Source of the DNA: RCIO01 sp035555795
Lineage (GTDB): Bacteria > Pseudomonadota > Alphaproteobacteria > Rhizobiales > Rhizobiaceae
Length of the DNA stretch: 64,000 bases
Assembly: GCA_035555795.1 (NCBI GenBank)
Contig: DATMGE010000082.1
Span: 48,319-112,318, forward strand
Reading direction: 5' to 3'
Within the stretch, counting starts at the first letter, position 1; each line of letters begins with the position of its first letter. Shown here piece after piece: positions 19,501 to 28,399 of the stretch. The notes beneath the pieces were generated by a model. It ran no database searches. It was given only the letters and a program-made list of their open reading frames with translations, and had not been told where the DNA came from. The position numbers and the translations under genes were made by a program.

Positions 19501-19532
19501 AAAGGGGCGGAACGGCGACGTTCCGCCCCTTT
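19501..19532. terminator. Intrinsic terminator after ialB-family gene
   Basis: A perfect 14-bp inverted repeat (AAAGGGGCGGAACG with loop GCGA) 24 nt after the stop codon. A-rich and T-rich ends allow action in both directions. Confidence 0.85.
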
Positions 19533-19593
19533 GCTTTGTTGCGGAAAAATGCCGGCTGCGGTGGCGGCGTCTCAGCGCGGCAGAGCCGAAGGC

Positions 19594-19629
19594 AAAAGAA
19601 AAGGCGCTCGAAAGAGCGCCTTTTCTTTT
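19594..19629. terminator. Bidirectional terminator between ialB-family gene and rne
   Basis: A perfect 16-bp stem with a GAAA tetraloop, 17 nt beyond the rne stop codon. The A-tract/T-tract arms give a U-run on either strand, so it probably ends rne and backs up the ialB-side terminator. Confidence 0.88.
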
Positions 19630-19645
19630 ATTCATCAATCGGTTG

Positions 19646-22555
19646 TCAGAAGAAGCTCTTGCGCTGCCACCAGCCGGTCCTGCGCGGCTGCTCCTCCTCC
19701 TCGGCGACGGGCGTGCTGGAGGTCACGACGGGACCAGCCGGAGCCTGGGCGGGTTGCTCGGCTGCAACGGGCTCGTTCTTGACCTCGGCAGGAGCAGGCG
19801 TCGCCTCGGTGACGGGAGCTGCTTCTTCCGCTGCAACGGGTTCGGGCGCAGCGGCTTCCACCACCTTCTTGCGGCTGCGTCGTGCAGGCTTTGCGGGGGC
19901 CGCAGCGGCTTCGGCTTCAACCTCAGCTGGCGCGGCATCCTTCTTCCTGCTGCGCCGGGCCGGCTTGCGGGCGGGGGCTTCTTCGACCGCCGCTTCCGCG
20001 CTTTCCTCGGCCACGGCCGGCTCGGAGGGAGCCTCCACTGCCTCGGCGACAGGCGCGTCGGCCACTTCACCGGACGGTTCTTCGGTGCCGGTCAGGTCGG
20101 GAGTTGATTCCGAAGGCGTATGGGGCACGTGGCCCTCGATTTCCGCCTGCGCGCTGACTTCGGTATCGTCGCGGCGATTGCGACGGCCGCCGCGCTTGCC
20201 GCGCCGGCGGCGCTTGCCCGAATCCTCGGTGCCTGCCTCTTCCGAAGCCTCGGCCGCGACCGATTCATCCTCGTCATCCGAAGTCGTGTCGGCATTCGCC
20301 TCATCGAGGTCGCCGACTGCCTCGGCAACATAGTTGCGCTCGTTCGTGGAGGCTGCATCGCCGTTCTCGCGGTCCGCTCCGCCACCGCGCCGACGGCGCC
20401 TGCGACGCTTGCGGCGCGGCTGGTCGCCATTCTCCTGCGAGCGCTGCTGTTCCCGCGACTCGGAGGCCTCGACTTCCTCGATCTCGCTATCTTCCACGAT
20501 TTCGGCGTCGATGGGTTCATCGGCTTCCGGCGGAAGGATGGAGACCGTCTCGGGCGCGATGGCCTTCTCGGCGATCGCGCCCTTGGAGATCGCGTAGTGC
20601 TGCGCGCCGACATGGTCGTCGGGTTCGATCGAAATGTTGAGGCCGAAGCGCGCTTCCAGATCCGACAGGTTCTTGCGCTTGTGGTTCAGCACGTAGAGCG
20701 CGGTCGAAGCCGGTGTGCGCACGCTGATGTGGTAGCGGTGTTCCTTGACGAGGAACTCCTCGATCGCGCGCACGACAAGCAGCGCCACGGAGGATTCCGA
20801 CCGCACATGGCCCGTGCCGCCGCAATGCGGGCAGGGGGTCATGGTGGAGTCCAGAACCGATGCACGGATGCGCTGGCGCGACATTTCGAGCAGGCCGAAA
20901 TGCGAGATGCGGCCGACCTGGATGCGCGCCCGGTCGTTCTTCAGGCAATCCTTCATGCGCTTTTCGACAGCGCGGTTGTTGCGATTCTCCTCCATGTCGA
21001 TGAAGTCGATGACGATCAGGCCAGCCAGATCGCGCAGGCGCAGCTGGCGGGCGACTTCCTCCGCAGCCTCCAGATTGGTCTGGAGCGCGGTGTCCTCGAT
21101 GGAATGTTCGCGCGTCGATCGGCCCGAATTGACGTCGATGGAGACGAGGGCCTCGGTCTGGTTGATGATGATGTAGCCGCCGGACTTCAGCGTCACCTGC
21201 GGCTGGACCATCTTGTCGAGCTGAGCCTCGACGCCCTGGCGCACGAAGATCGGCACATTGTCGCGATAGGGCTGGACCACCTTGGCATGGCTCGGCATGA
21301 GCATGCGCATGAAGTCCTTGGCCTCGCGATAGCCGTCGTCACCGGCGACGAGGATTTCGTCGATATCCTTGTTGTAGAGGTCGCGCACCGAGCGCTTGAT
21401 GAGCGAGCCTTCCTCATAGACCAGCGCGGGTGCGACCGACTGGAGGGTGAGGCTGCGGACATTCTCCCACAGGCGCATCAGATATTCGTAGTCACGCTTG
21501 ATCTCGGCCTTGGTGCGGCTTTCGCCCGCCGTGCGCAGGATGACGCCCATGCCCTGAGGCACTTCGAGGTCTTTCACCACGTCCTTGAGGCGCTTGCGGT
21601 CCTGCGCATTGGTGATCTTGCGCGAAATGCCGCCGCCACGCGCGGTATTGGGCATCAGCACCGAATAGCGGCCGGCCAGCGACAGATAGGTGGTGAGCGC
21701 CGCGCCCTTGTTGCCGCGCTCTTCCTTGACGACCTGCACCAGCAGGATCTGGCGGCGCTTGATGACTTCCTGGATCTTGTACTGGCGGCGCACCGGGCGA
21801 CGGCGGTCGCGCGCCTCCTCGATGGCGTCTTCCGCGCCGACCGTGTCGACCTCGGACTCGCCGCCATTGTCGTGGTGGTCGCCATTGTCATGGTCACCAT
21901 GGTCGTCGCTGCCGTGATCCCCGGCATCGTCATGGTGATCGCCATCGCTGTCGTCGCTCTTGCCATGGGTGTCGTCGCCGGCTGCGACCGGTTCCGACAC
22001 CACATCCGCCTCGGCGTCGTGCGCGATCACATCGGGGTCGGATGAATCGTCGTCCGCCTGCGCGACGACTTCCCCGGTTGCTTCGGTGTCCGCCGCATCG
22101 TCGGCGTGGTCTTCGCCGGCATCGTCGCCGGGCGCATCGTCGCCATTCTGCTGCGCGGATGCGTTCTGGCCTTCCTCGCGGGAGCGTCCCTTCGAGCCGC
22201 GGCGGCGGCGGCGGTTGCGGCCGCGCCCGTTGCGCTCGTCATCTTCCTCCTGCTCGTCGGCTTCCGCCGCTTCCGCATCGGCGCGCAGCAGGGCCTGCCG
22301 GTCGGCTACCGGGATCTGGTAGTAATCGGGATGGATTTCGCTGAAAGCGAGGAAGCCGTGGCGGTTGCCGCCATATTCCACGAAGGCAGCCTGAAGCGAG
22401 GGCTCAACCCTCGTCACACGGGCCAGATAGATATTTCCCTTGAGTTGCTTCTTGTCCTGGGACTCGAAGTCGAATTCCTCGATCCGGCTACCGCGGACGA
22501 CGACGACGCGTGTTTCCTCCGGGTGGGAGGCGTCGATAAGCATTTTGTTGGGCAT
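19646..22555 (-). CDS. rne: Ribonuclease E/G family endoribonuclease (RNase E)
   Basis: A 969-residue endoribonuclease that starts mRNA decay and matures rRNA and tRNA. An S1 RNA-binding domain begins near residue 38 (Lys-Gly-Asn-Ile-Tyr-Leu-Ala-Arg-Val) but is split by a long low-complexity insertion at about residues 90-250. The DNase I-like catalytic core carries Asp474 (SIDVNSG) and Asp517 (VIDFIDM). The Zn-link Cys575-Pro-His-Cys578 joins subunits. The C-terminal half is disordered and Glu/Arg/Ala-rich, ending Trp-Trp-Gln-Arg-Lys-Ser-Phe-Phe, likely a degradosome scaffold. The insertion has a basic block at about 110-126 and a His/Asp-rich tract at 197-228. GGGGAGA precedes the start. 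Confidence 0.97.
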   Translation of the reverse strand: MPNKMLIDASHPEETRVVVVRGSRIEEFDFESQDKKQLKGNIYLARVTRVEPSLQAAFVEYGGNRHGFLAFSEIHPDYYQIPVADRQALLRADAEAAEADEQEEDDERNGRGRNRRRRRGSKGRSREEGQNASAQQNGDDAPGDDAGEDHADDAADTEATGEVVAQADDDSSDPDVIAHDAEADVVSEPVAAGDDTHGKSDDSDGDHHDDAGDHGSDDHGDHDNGDHHDNGGESEVDTVGAEDAIEEARDRRRPVRRQYKIQEVIKRRQILLVQVVKEERGNKGAALTTYLSLAGRYSVLMPNTARGGGISRKITNAQDRKRLKDVVKDLEVPQGMGVILRTAGESRTKAEIKRDYEYLMRLWENVRSLTLQSVAPALVYEEGSLIKRSVRDLYNKDIDEILVAGDDGYREAKDFMRMLMPSHAKVVQPYRDNVPIFVRQGVEAQLDKMVQPQVTLKSGGYIIINQTEALVSIDVNSGRSTREHSIEDTALQTNLEAAEEVARQLRLRDLAGLIVIDFIDMEENRNNRAVEKRMKDCLKNDRARIQVGRISHFGLLEMSRQRIRASVLDSTMTPCPHCGGTGHVRSESSVALLVVRAIEEFLVKEHRYHISVRTPASTALYVLNHKRKNLSDLEARFGLNISIEPDDHVGAQHYAISKGAIAEKAIAPETVSILPPEADEPIDAEIVEDSEIEEVEASESREQQRSQENGDQPRRKRRRRRRRGGGADRENGDAASTNERNYVAEAVGDLDEANADTTSDDEDESVAAEASEEAGTEDSGKRRRRGKRGGRRNRRDDTEVSAQAEIEGHVPHTPSESTPDLTGTEEPSGEVADAPVAEAVEAPSEPAVAEESAEAAVEEAPARKPARRSRKKDAAPAEVEAEAAAAPAKPARRSRKKVVEAAAPEPVAAEEAAPVTEATPAPAEVKNEPVAAEQPAQAPAGPVVTSSTPVAEEEEQPRRTGWWQRKSFF
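21866..21967 (-). repeat. His/Asp-rich low-complexity tract inside RNase E
   Basis: Codons 197-230 of rne encode a stretch with eight histidines and about fourteen aspartates, spaced as degenerate Gly-Asp-His / Asp-Asp-His units. The DNA looks like an expanded imperfect repeat of GAT/GGC/CAC codons. Its position in the S1-domain insertion is unusual compared with E. coli RNase E. Confidence 0.7.
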
Positions 22556-22615
22556 GCGAGAAGATCTCCCCGGCAGGCAGAGGCCGGGGCGCTCGCGTCC
22601 ACGCGATTCGCACCA

Positions 22616-22625
22616 GGTTAACCAT
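22616..22625. promoter_or_regulatory. GGTTAACCAT element, rne side
   Basis: Contains the TTAACCAT half-site known for the alphaproteobacterial cell-cycle regulator CtrA, 61 bases upstream of the rne start codon. Only a motif match. Confidence 0.3.
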
Positions 22626-23075
22626 CAGCATTTTGCCGGATAATTGCGGTCTGCCGGTCGGGGGTGTCGCGCGCCGACAGATCCGGCCGCCGCCAACTTG
22701 GCGCGGGAAAGTCCGGTATCTGCTGGGGTTGCGCGCAAGTCCTTCGTCACCTAGCAAAGCCATTTCAACAAAGCCCGGACAATTCCGGACCAGCTATATG
22801 CTCGTACGAGCCAGCCGGGCAAACCGGCCGTTTTACGCCGAGACATTCCGCGTCACCGGAATGAACCTCGAAGAAACTTTTCGGAAGCACCGCAAGCAGT
22901 GCACTGGACGGATCGGGATAGCGCCAGCCATATCGACGCTGACGGGAGCCCTGACTCGGGCACTGCGGTGTTCCGGTCCCACTTTTATGATTTGCGGTGT
23001 CTTATGGCAACCCCGTTTCAGGCATGCAGCCGAGACGCCCGCATGCCTGTCATTCGGGCCGCATCGGAAAGCTTT

Positions 23076-23085
23076 GGTTAACCAT
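23076..23085. promoter_or_regulatory. GGTTAACCAT element, amidase side
   Basis: An identical 10-mer to the one near rne, with a second TTAAC at 23102-23106, 52-82 bases upstream of the amidase start. A possible CtrA site for a cell-separation enzyme, by motif only. Confidence 0.3.
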
Positions 23086-23157
23086 AGTCCGCTACCAACG
23101 ATTAACATGCTCCTCGTCGGGGCGGCTTGACCGATATCAATTGCGCGGGAAGGGACA

Positions 23158-24396
23158 TTGCGGAAACCAGCGGCGCATCTGGCGGTCTTCCTGGAACTGG
23201 CCTTGCGCGGGCTTTTGCTTCTCTGCGCGCTGCTGGCCGCCGCCGCGTCGGCCCATGCTTCCGAACGGCTCTCTGCTCACAATCTGCTGGTTGCCGGCGA
23301 CGCTTCGCGGGCGCGCATGGTCCTTCATTTCGACAAGGAGCCATCGATCGCATGGTTCCTGCTCAGCCGGCCGCACCGCCTTGTCCTCGACCTTCCGTCC
23401 ACTGGTTTCGCCGTGAAGGCGGAGGACGCAGCGGGCAGGGGGCTCGTCAAGGAGGTTCACTTCGGCGATTTCGGCCCCGGCGTATCGCGCCTCATCCTGA
23501 CGGCCGACGGGCCTTTCGCGGTCGATTCGCTCGAAACGATCAAGAATGAGAATTCGCCCGGCTGGCGGCTCGTCCTGGATATTTCCGCGACATCGCAGAA
23601 GGCGTTCGACAATGCGCGCGCCGATCAGGCGCTGACCACGGCCTCGACGCGCAGCACGCCCAAGACCGACAGGGTAGGCGCCGACAAGGCTGTGCCGTTG
23701 GCGAAGCCCTTCACGGTGGTGATCGACCCCGGCCATGGCGGCATCGACAGCGGGGCGGAAGGCGTCAGCGGCACGCTGGAAAAGCGCATCACGCTCGAAT
23801 TCGCGCGGGAGTTGAAGGCGAAGCTCGAAAAATCCAGCAAATATGCGGTCGTGCTGACGCGTGACGGCGATACGTTCCTGCGGCTGGACGAGCGGGTGCG
23901 GATCGCAAGGCAGCATTCCGCCGACCTGTTCATTTCCATCCATGCCGACACGATCAAATATCGCAGTGTCACCGGCGCGACTGTCTATACCGTCTCCGAC
24001 CAGGCATCGGATGCCGAGGCGGCGGCGCTGGCGGCCCGCGAAAACCTTTCGGATGAACTTGCCGGTCTGTCGATCGAGGACAAGGACCACGAAGTGTCCG
24101 ACATCCTCATGGATCTCATCCGCCGCGAGACCCATTCCTTCTCAATCCGCTTTGCGCGGACGCTCGTCGGGGAACTGACGAGCCAGGTGGAGATGATCAA
24201 GAATCCGCACCGCTTTGCGGGCTTCCGGGTGCTCAGGGCGCCGGACGTGCCCTCTGTGCTGCTGGAACTGGGCTACTTGTCCAACCCCGACGAGGAAAAG
24301 CGGCTCCTGAATGCGGAGTGGCGGGCCAAGGCGATCGAATCGATCACCGGCGCGATCAATCTCTTTTCCGGCCTCCAGGCGGGTGCGTCCCGATGA
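23158..24396 (+). CDS. N-acetylmuramoyl-L-alanine amidase (AmiC type)
   Basis: A 412-residue periplasmic hydrolase that cuts the amide between MurNAc and the stem peptide during daughter-cell separation. A signal peptide (about residues 1-34) is followed by an AMIN domain (about 40-145) for septal targeting, then an Amidase_3 domain. Zinc ligands are His193 (DPGHGG), Glu208 and His262 (SIHAD), with catalytic Glu370 (LLELGY). The start is a TTG at 23158 with a strong GGAAGGGA ribosome site; no ATG gives a complete signal peptide. It lies upstream of PBP1A, so growth and splitting enzymes are neighbours. Confidence 0.93.
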   Translation: MRKPAAHLAVFLELALRGLLLLCALLAAAASAHASERLSAHNLLVAGDASRARMVLHFDKEPSIAWFLLSRPHRLVLDLPSTGFAVKAEDAAGRGLVKEVHFGDFGPGVSRLILTADGPFAVDSLETIKNENSPGWRLVLDISATSQKAFDNARADQALTTASTRSTPKTDRVGADKAVPLAKPFTVVIDPGHGGIDSGAEGVSGTLEKRITLEFARELKAKLEKSSKYAVVLTRDGDTFLRLDERVRIARQHSADLFISIHADTIKYRSVTGATVYTVSDQASDAEAAALAARENLSDELAGLSIEDKDHEVSDILMDLIRRETHSFSIRFARTLVGELTSQVEMIKNPHRFAGFRVLRAPDVPSVLLELGYLSNPDEEKRLLNAEWRAKAIESITGAINLFSGLQAGASR

Positions 24397-24624
24397 AGTG
24401 GACCGGCTATTCGCCTCGCGGCGTCGCGCGCTTGTGATGGCGCCGCAACAGCGAATCGTTGCAGCAGGGACACAACTGATGGTTTAATCGCGCCGGAGGG
24501 ACATGACGCGCAATCGCGCCGCATTTTCCCCACAACCGCGCGACAGATACGACGAGCAGTCGGGTTTTCTGTAGGGCGCTGTCTTGAGCGACCTGGCAAC
24601 CCCGACCGGAGCATTGGAGCGGGC

Positions 24625-27081
24625 ATGATCAGACTACTTGGATATTTCTTCGGCATAGGCACCGTGCTGGCCCTGCTCGTGGCCGCTGGCGTGGCCATGT
24701 ATGTGTCGAATCTTGTCCAGGACCTGCCTGACTACGAAGTGCTCGCCAAATACGAGCCCCCGGTGACGACGCGCGTCCACGCTTCCGATGGCGCGCTGAT
24801 GGCCGAGTTCGCGCGCGAGCGGCGCCTTTACCTGCCGATCCAGGCCGTGCCGGATCGCGTGAAGGCGGCTTTCCTCTCGGCCGAGGACAAGAATTTCTAC
24901 AACCACCCCGGCATCGACGTGACCGGCCTCGTGCGTGCCGTCGTCACAAATGCGCGCAATTTCGGCAGCGGCCGCCGTCCGGTCGGCGCCTCCACCATCA
25001 CGCAGCAGGTGGCGAAAAACTTCCTGCTCACTTCCGACCAGACCTATGAGCGCAAGGTGCGGGAGATGATCCTCTCCTTCCGCATCGAGCAGGCCTATTC
25101 GAAGGATCGCATTCTCGAGCTTTATCTGAACGAGATCTTCTTCGGCCTAGGCGCCTATGGCGTCGCGGGTGCGGCACTGACCTATTTCGACAAGTCGGTG
25201 AACGAATTGACGGTGGCGGAAGCCGCCTATCTGGCGGCGCTGCCGCGCGGTCCGTCCAACTATCATCCGTTCCGCCATACCGACCGCGCCATCGAGCGTC
25301 GCAACTGGGTGATCGACCAGATGCGCGAGAACGGCTACATCGACGCCGAGGAGGCCGAGCGTTCCAAGGCGCTTCCGCTGGGCGTCTCGCCACGGCGCGG
25401 CGGCACCTATCTCTTCGCCGGCGAGTATTTCACCGAGGAAGTGCGCCGCCAGCTCATCGCCCGCTATGGCGAGGACGCCCTTTACGAGGGCGGGCTCTCT
25501 GTCCGCACGACGCTCGATCCGGAAATGCAGCTTCATGCACGCAAGGCGCTGCAGAACGGCCTGATGAAATATGACACGCTGCGCGGTTATCGCGGCCCCA
25601 TCGCCTCGATCGAGACCGGGGCGGACTGGGGGACGGCGGTGTTCGAGGTGAAGCCCCTGGACGACGTCCCCGAATGGAAGGTGGCGGTCGTGCTGGCTTC
25701 CGGCGCCGAGGGCATCGACATCGGCGTGCGCCCCAAGGCCGACATGGCCGGCAAGCCTGACAAGGAGCGCGTGACCGGCCGTATCGCCCAGGGCGACATG
25801 GAATGGGCGATGCGCCATGTGGTCGACGGCAAGCGGGTGAAGGCCAAGAGCCCGGCCGAGGTGCTGAAGCCCGGCGATGTGGTCTATGTCGAGCCGAAGG
25901 GCGACGATTCGAACGCCTATGCGCTGCGGCAGGTGCCGGAAGTGTCCGGCGCGCTGGTGGCGATGGACCCGCATACGGGCCGTGTCCTGTCGCTGGTCGG
26001 CGGCTTTTCCTATTCGCAGTCGGAGTTCAACCGCGCGACGCAGGCCTATCGCCAGCCCGGATCCTCGTTCAAGCCGTTCGTCTATGCGGCGGCGCTGGAC
26101 AATGGCTACACGCCGGCCTCGGTGGTGCTCGACGCGCCCATCCGCATCGTCAGCGGCAACCAGGTCTGGGAGCCGAAGAACTATGGCGGCCAGTCCGCCG
26201 GTCCCTCGACTCTGCGCGCCGGCATCGAGCGCTCGCGCAACCTGATGACGGTGCGCCTCGCCAACGACATGGGCATGAATCTGGTGGCGGAATATGCGGA
26301 GCGCTTCGGCGTCTACGACAAGATGCTGCCGGTTCTGGCGATGTCGCTCGGCTCCGGCGAGACTACGGTCATGCGCATGGTATCCGCCTATTCGGTGATG
26401 GCGAATGGCGGCAAGTCGATCAAGCCGTCGCTGATCGACCGCATCCAAGACCGCTACGGCAAGACCGTGTTCAAGCATGACGAGCGCGGCTGCGAAGGCT
26501 GCGTCGCCACCAAATGGGATAACCAGCCCGAGCCCGAGCTGACGGATAATTCCGAGCAGGTTCTCGACCCGATGACCGCCTACCAGATCACCTCCATGAT
26601 GGAGGGCGTGGTGCAGCGCGGCACGGCAACCCTGCTGAACGATCTCGGCCGCCCGATCGCCGGCAAGACCGGAACCACCAACGAGGAGAAGGACGCGTGG
26701 TTCATGGGCTACACGCCCAACCTCGTGGTCGGCATCTATATGGGCTATGACCGGCCGAGCCCGATGGGCAAGGGTTCCACGGGCGGCGGGCTTGCCGCGC
26801 CGATCTTCAAGGAGTTCTTCAAGACGGCCATGGCCGATGCGCCAGTGGTGAAGTTCAAGGTTCCGGAAGGCATGAAGCTGATCGCCGTGGACCGCAAGAG
26901 CGGCATGCGCTCCGCACCCGGCGCCGGTGGCTCGATCATCGAAGCCTTCAAGCCGGGCACGGGACCTGCCGACAGCTACTGGGTGATCGGCATGGACGGG
27001 CTCGAGGGTGAGGAGCGCGCCAATGCGATCTCGCCGCAGGCCAACCGCGCCATCTCCACGGGCGGCGGCGGCCTGTATTGA
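24625..27081 (+). CDS. mrcA: Penicillin-binding protein 1A
   Basis: An 818-residue bifunctional class A PBP. One N-terminal membrane helix (about residues 7-28) anchors it. The glycosyltransferase domain has catalytic Glu87 (SAEDKNFYNHPG). An OB-like insert around residues 310-440 is typical of 1A proteins. The transpeptidase domain has Ser480-Ser-Phe-Lys483, Ser537-Arg-Asn539 and Lys681-Thr-Gly683. It polymerises and crosslinks peptidoglycan. The ribosome site is GGAGCGGG just before the start. A terminator follows the stop by about 20 nt. Confidence 0.97.
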   Translation: MIRLLGYFFGIGTVLALLVAAGVAMYVSNLVQDLPDYEVLAKYEPPVTTRVHASDGALMAEFARERRLYLPIQAVPDRVKAAFLSAEDKNFYNHPGIDVTGLVRAVVTNARNFGSGRRPVGASTITQQVAKNFLLTSDQTYERKVREMILSFRIEQAYSKDRILELYLNEIFFGLGAYGVAGAALTYFDKSVNELTVAEAAYLAALPRGPSNYHPFRHTDRAIERRNWVIDQMRENGYIDAEEAERSKALPLGVSPRRGGTYLFAGEYFTEEVRRQLIARYGEDALYEGGLSVRTTLDPEMQLHARKALQNGLMKYDTLRGYRGPIASIETGADWGTAVFEVKPLDDVPEWKVAVVLASGAEGIDIGVRPKADMAGKPDKERVTGRIAQGDMEWAMRHVVDGKRVKAKSPAEVLKPGDVVYVEPKGDDSNAYALRQVPEVSGALVAMDPHTGRVLSLVGGFSYSQSEFNRATQAYRQPGSSFKPFVYAAALDNGYTPASVVLDAPIRIVSGNQVWEPKNYGGQSAGPSTLRAGIERSRNLMTVRLANDMGMNLVAEYAERFGVYDKMLPVLAMSLGSGETTVMRMVSAYSVMANGGKSIKPSLIDRIQDRYGKTVFKHDERGCEGCVATKWDNQPEPELTDNSEQVLDPMTAYQITSMMEGVVQRGTATLLNDLGRPIAGKTGTTNEEKDAWFMGYTPNLVVGIYMGYDRPSPMGKGSTGGGLAAPIFKEFFKTAMADAPVVKFKVPEGMKLIAVDRKSGMRSAPGAGGSIIEAFKPGTGPADSYWVIGMDGLEGEERANAISPQANRAISTGGGGLY

Positions 27082-27100
27082 ACCGCGCCGTTCTTTTTTG

Positions 27101-27130
27101 ACCGGGTCGGCGAAAGCCGGCCCGGTTTTG
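27101..27130 (+). terminator. Intrinsic terminator after PBP1A gene
   Basis: An 11-bp stem (ACCGGGTCGGC with GAAA loop, one G-U pair) followed by TTTTG. Placed between mrcA and prfB. Confidence 0.8.
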
Positions 27131-27232
27131 CTTTACAGGAGAGCGGGGCATACCTATGGTCCGGCCGCCTTGCCGGAGCAGCGCTGCAAACGCCCAAGGA
27201 CGCAAACGCGAACAAGAACAAACTGGAACATC

Positions 27233-28364
27233 ATGCGCGCAGAGACCGAAAGCCTCATCGACGAAATCAAGCAGGCCATAAGCCTGCTGAGGAGGCATCT
27301 TTGACTGGGATCAGGCCCTAAAACGTCTCGATTACCTCAATATGCGCTCCGAAGACGGCGACCTGTGGAACGATCCGCAGGAGGCGCAGAAGCTCATGCG
27401 CGAGCGCCAGAGCCTCGACGACAACATCACCGCGATCAAGGGGCTTTCCCAGGCGCTCGACGACAATATCTCCCTCATCGAGATGGGGGAGGAAGAGGGC
27501 GACGCGGATATCGTTTCCGAAGCCGAAGCAGCGATCCGGTCGCTCTCGGGCGAGATCCGCGCGCGGCAGGTCGAGACGCTTCTGTCGGGCGAGGCCGATT
27601 CCAACGACGCCTATCTGGAAGTGCATGCTGGTGCCGGCGGCACGGAGAGCCAGGACTGGGCCAACATGCTTTTGCGCATGTATGTCCGCTGGGCGGAGCG
27701 TCGCGGCATGAAGGTGGAAGTGCTGGAAATGCATGACGGCGAGGAAGCCGGCATCAAGTCCGCCACCATCCATGTGAAGGGCCACAACGCCTATGGCTGG
27801 CTGAAGACGGAGTCGGGCGTGCACCGGCTGGTGCGAATCTCGCCCTATGACAGCAATGCGCGCCGCCACACATCCTTCGCCAGCATCTGGGTCTATCCGG
27901 TGATCGACGACACGATCGACATTGTGATTCCGGAATCGGATGTGCGTATCGACACCTATCGTTCATCGGGCGCCGGCGGCCAGCACGTGAACACGACGGA
28001 TTCGGCGGTGCGCATTACGCATATTCCGACCGGCATCGCCGTTGCCTGCCAGCAGGAGCGATCGCAGCACAAGAACCGCGCCAAGGCCTGGGACATGCTG
28101 CGCGCGCGCCTTTACGAGCTGGAACTGAAGCAGCGCGAAGAAGCGGCGAATGCGACCGAGGCGTCCAAGACCGACATCGGCTGGGGCCACCAGATCCGCT
28201 CCTACGTGCTCCAGCCCTATCAGCTCGTGAAGGATCTGCGCACAGGTACGGAAAGCACCAGCCCGCAATCCGTGCTCGACGGTGACCTGGACGAGTTCAT
28301 GGAAGCGGCGCTCTCGCACCGTATCGATGGCGGTGCGTCGGAGCCTGTCGCGGATCTGGATTAG
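27233..28364 (+). CDS. prfB: Peptide chain release factor 2, with programmed +1 frameshift
   Basis: RF2 recognises UAA and UGA stops. The gene is in two frames. Codons 1-23 run from ATG 27233 to an in-frame TGA at 27302-27304. The remainder, from Asp at 27303, runs in the +1 frame to 28364. The joined protein is about 376 residues, with the N-terminal continuity Leu-Asp-Trp-Asp-Gln-Ala-Leu typical of RF2. The tRNA-mimic Ser-Gly-Ala-Gly-Gly-Gln-His-Val-Asn loop holds the catalytic GGQ. An annotation starting only at the ATG at 27342 would lose the first 36 residues. The frameshift lets RF2 level control its own synthesis, as established in E. coli. Confidence 0.96.
27290..27305 (+). other. prfB programmed frameshift site
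   Basis: AGGAGG (27290-27295), CAT, then CTTTGAC (27299-27305). An internal Shine-Dalgarno three bases before the CTT slippery codon and a UGA-C stop context are the canonical RF2 autoregulatory signal. Confidence 0.95.
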
Positions 28365-28399
28365 GATATCGCAGCGAGGCACGGACCTTGCCGCGATGC

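Larger units (their letters stand above)
22556..23157. other. Divergent rne / amidase intergenic region
   Basis: About 600 bases between divergent start codons, without a credible gene. A + strand open frame of 165 codons at 22633-23130 has no family resemblance, no good ribosome site and unlikely composition. The region probably holds a long rne 5' leader, as RNase E mRNAs often have. It contains two copies of GGTTAACCAT, one near each gene. I could not define a -35/-10 pair for either gene. Confidence 0.5.

Noticed and set aside
22633..23130. 165-codon + strand frame upstream of the amidase
   Set aside because: Mixed composition, no recognisable domain, no ribosome-binding site, and it lies in what should be the rne leader and promoter region.
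27233..27342. prfB frame break as a sequencing error or pseudogene
   Set aside because: The break has the exact RF2 frameshift signal, so it is programmed.
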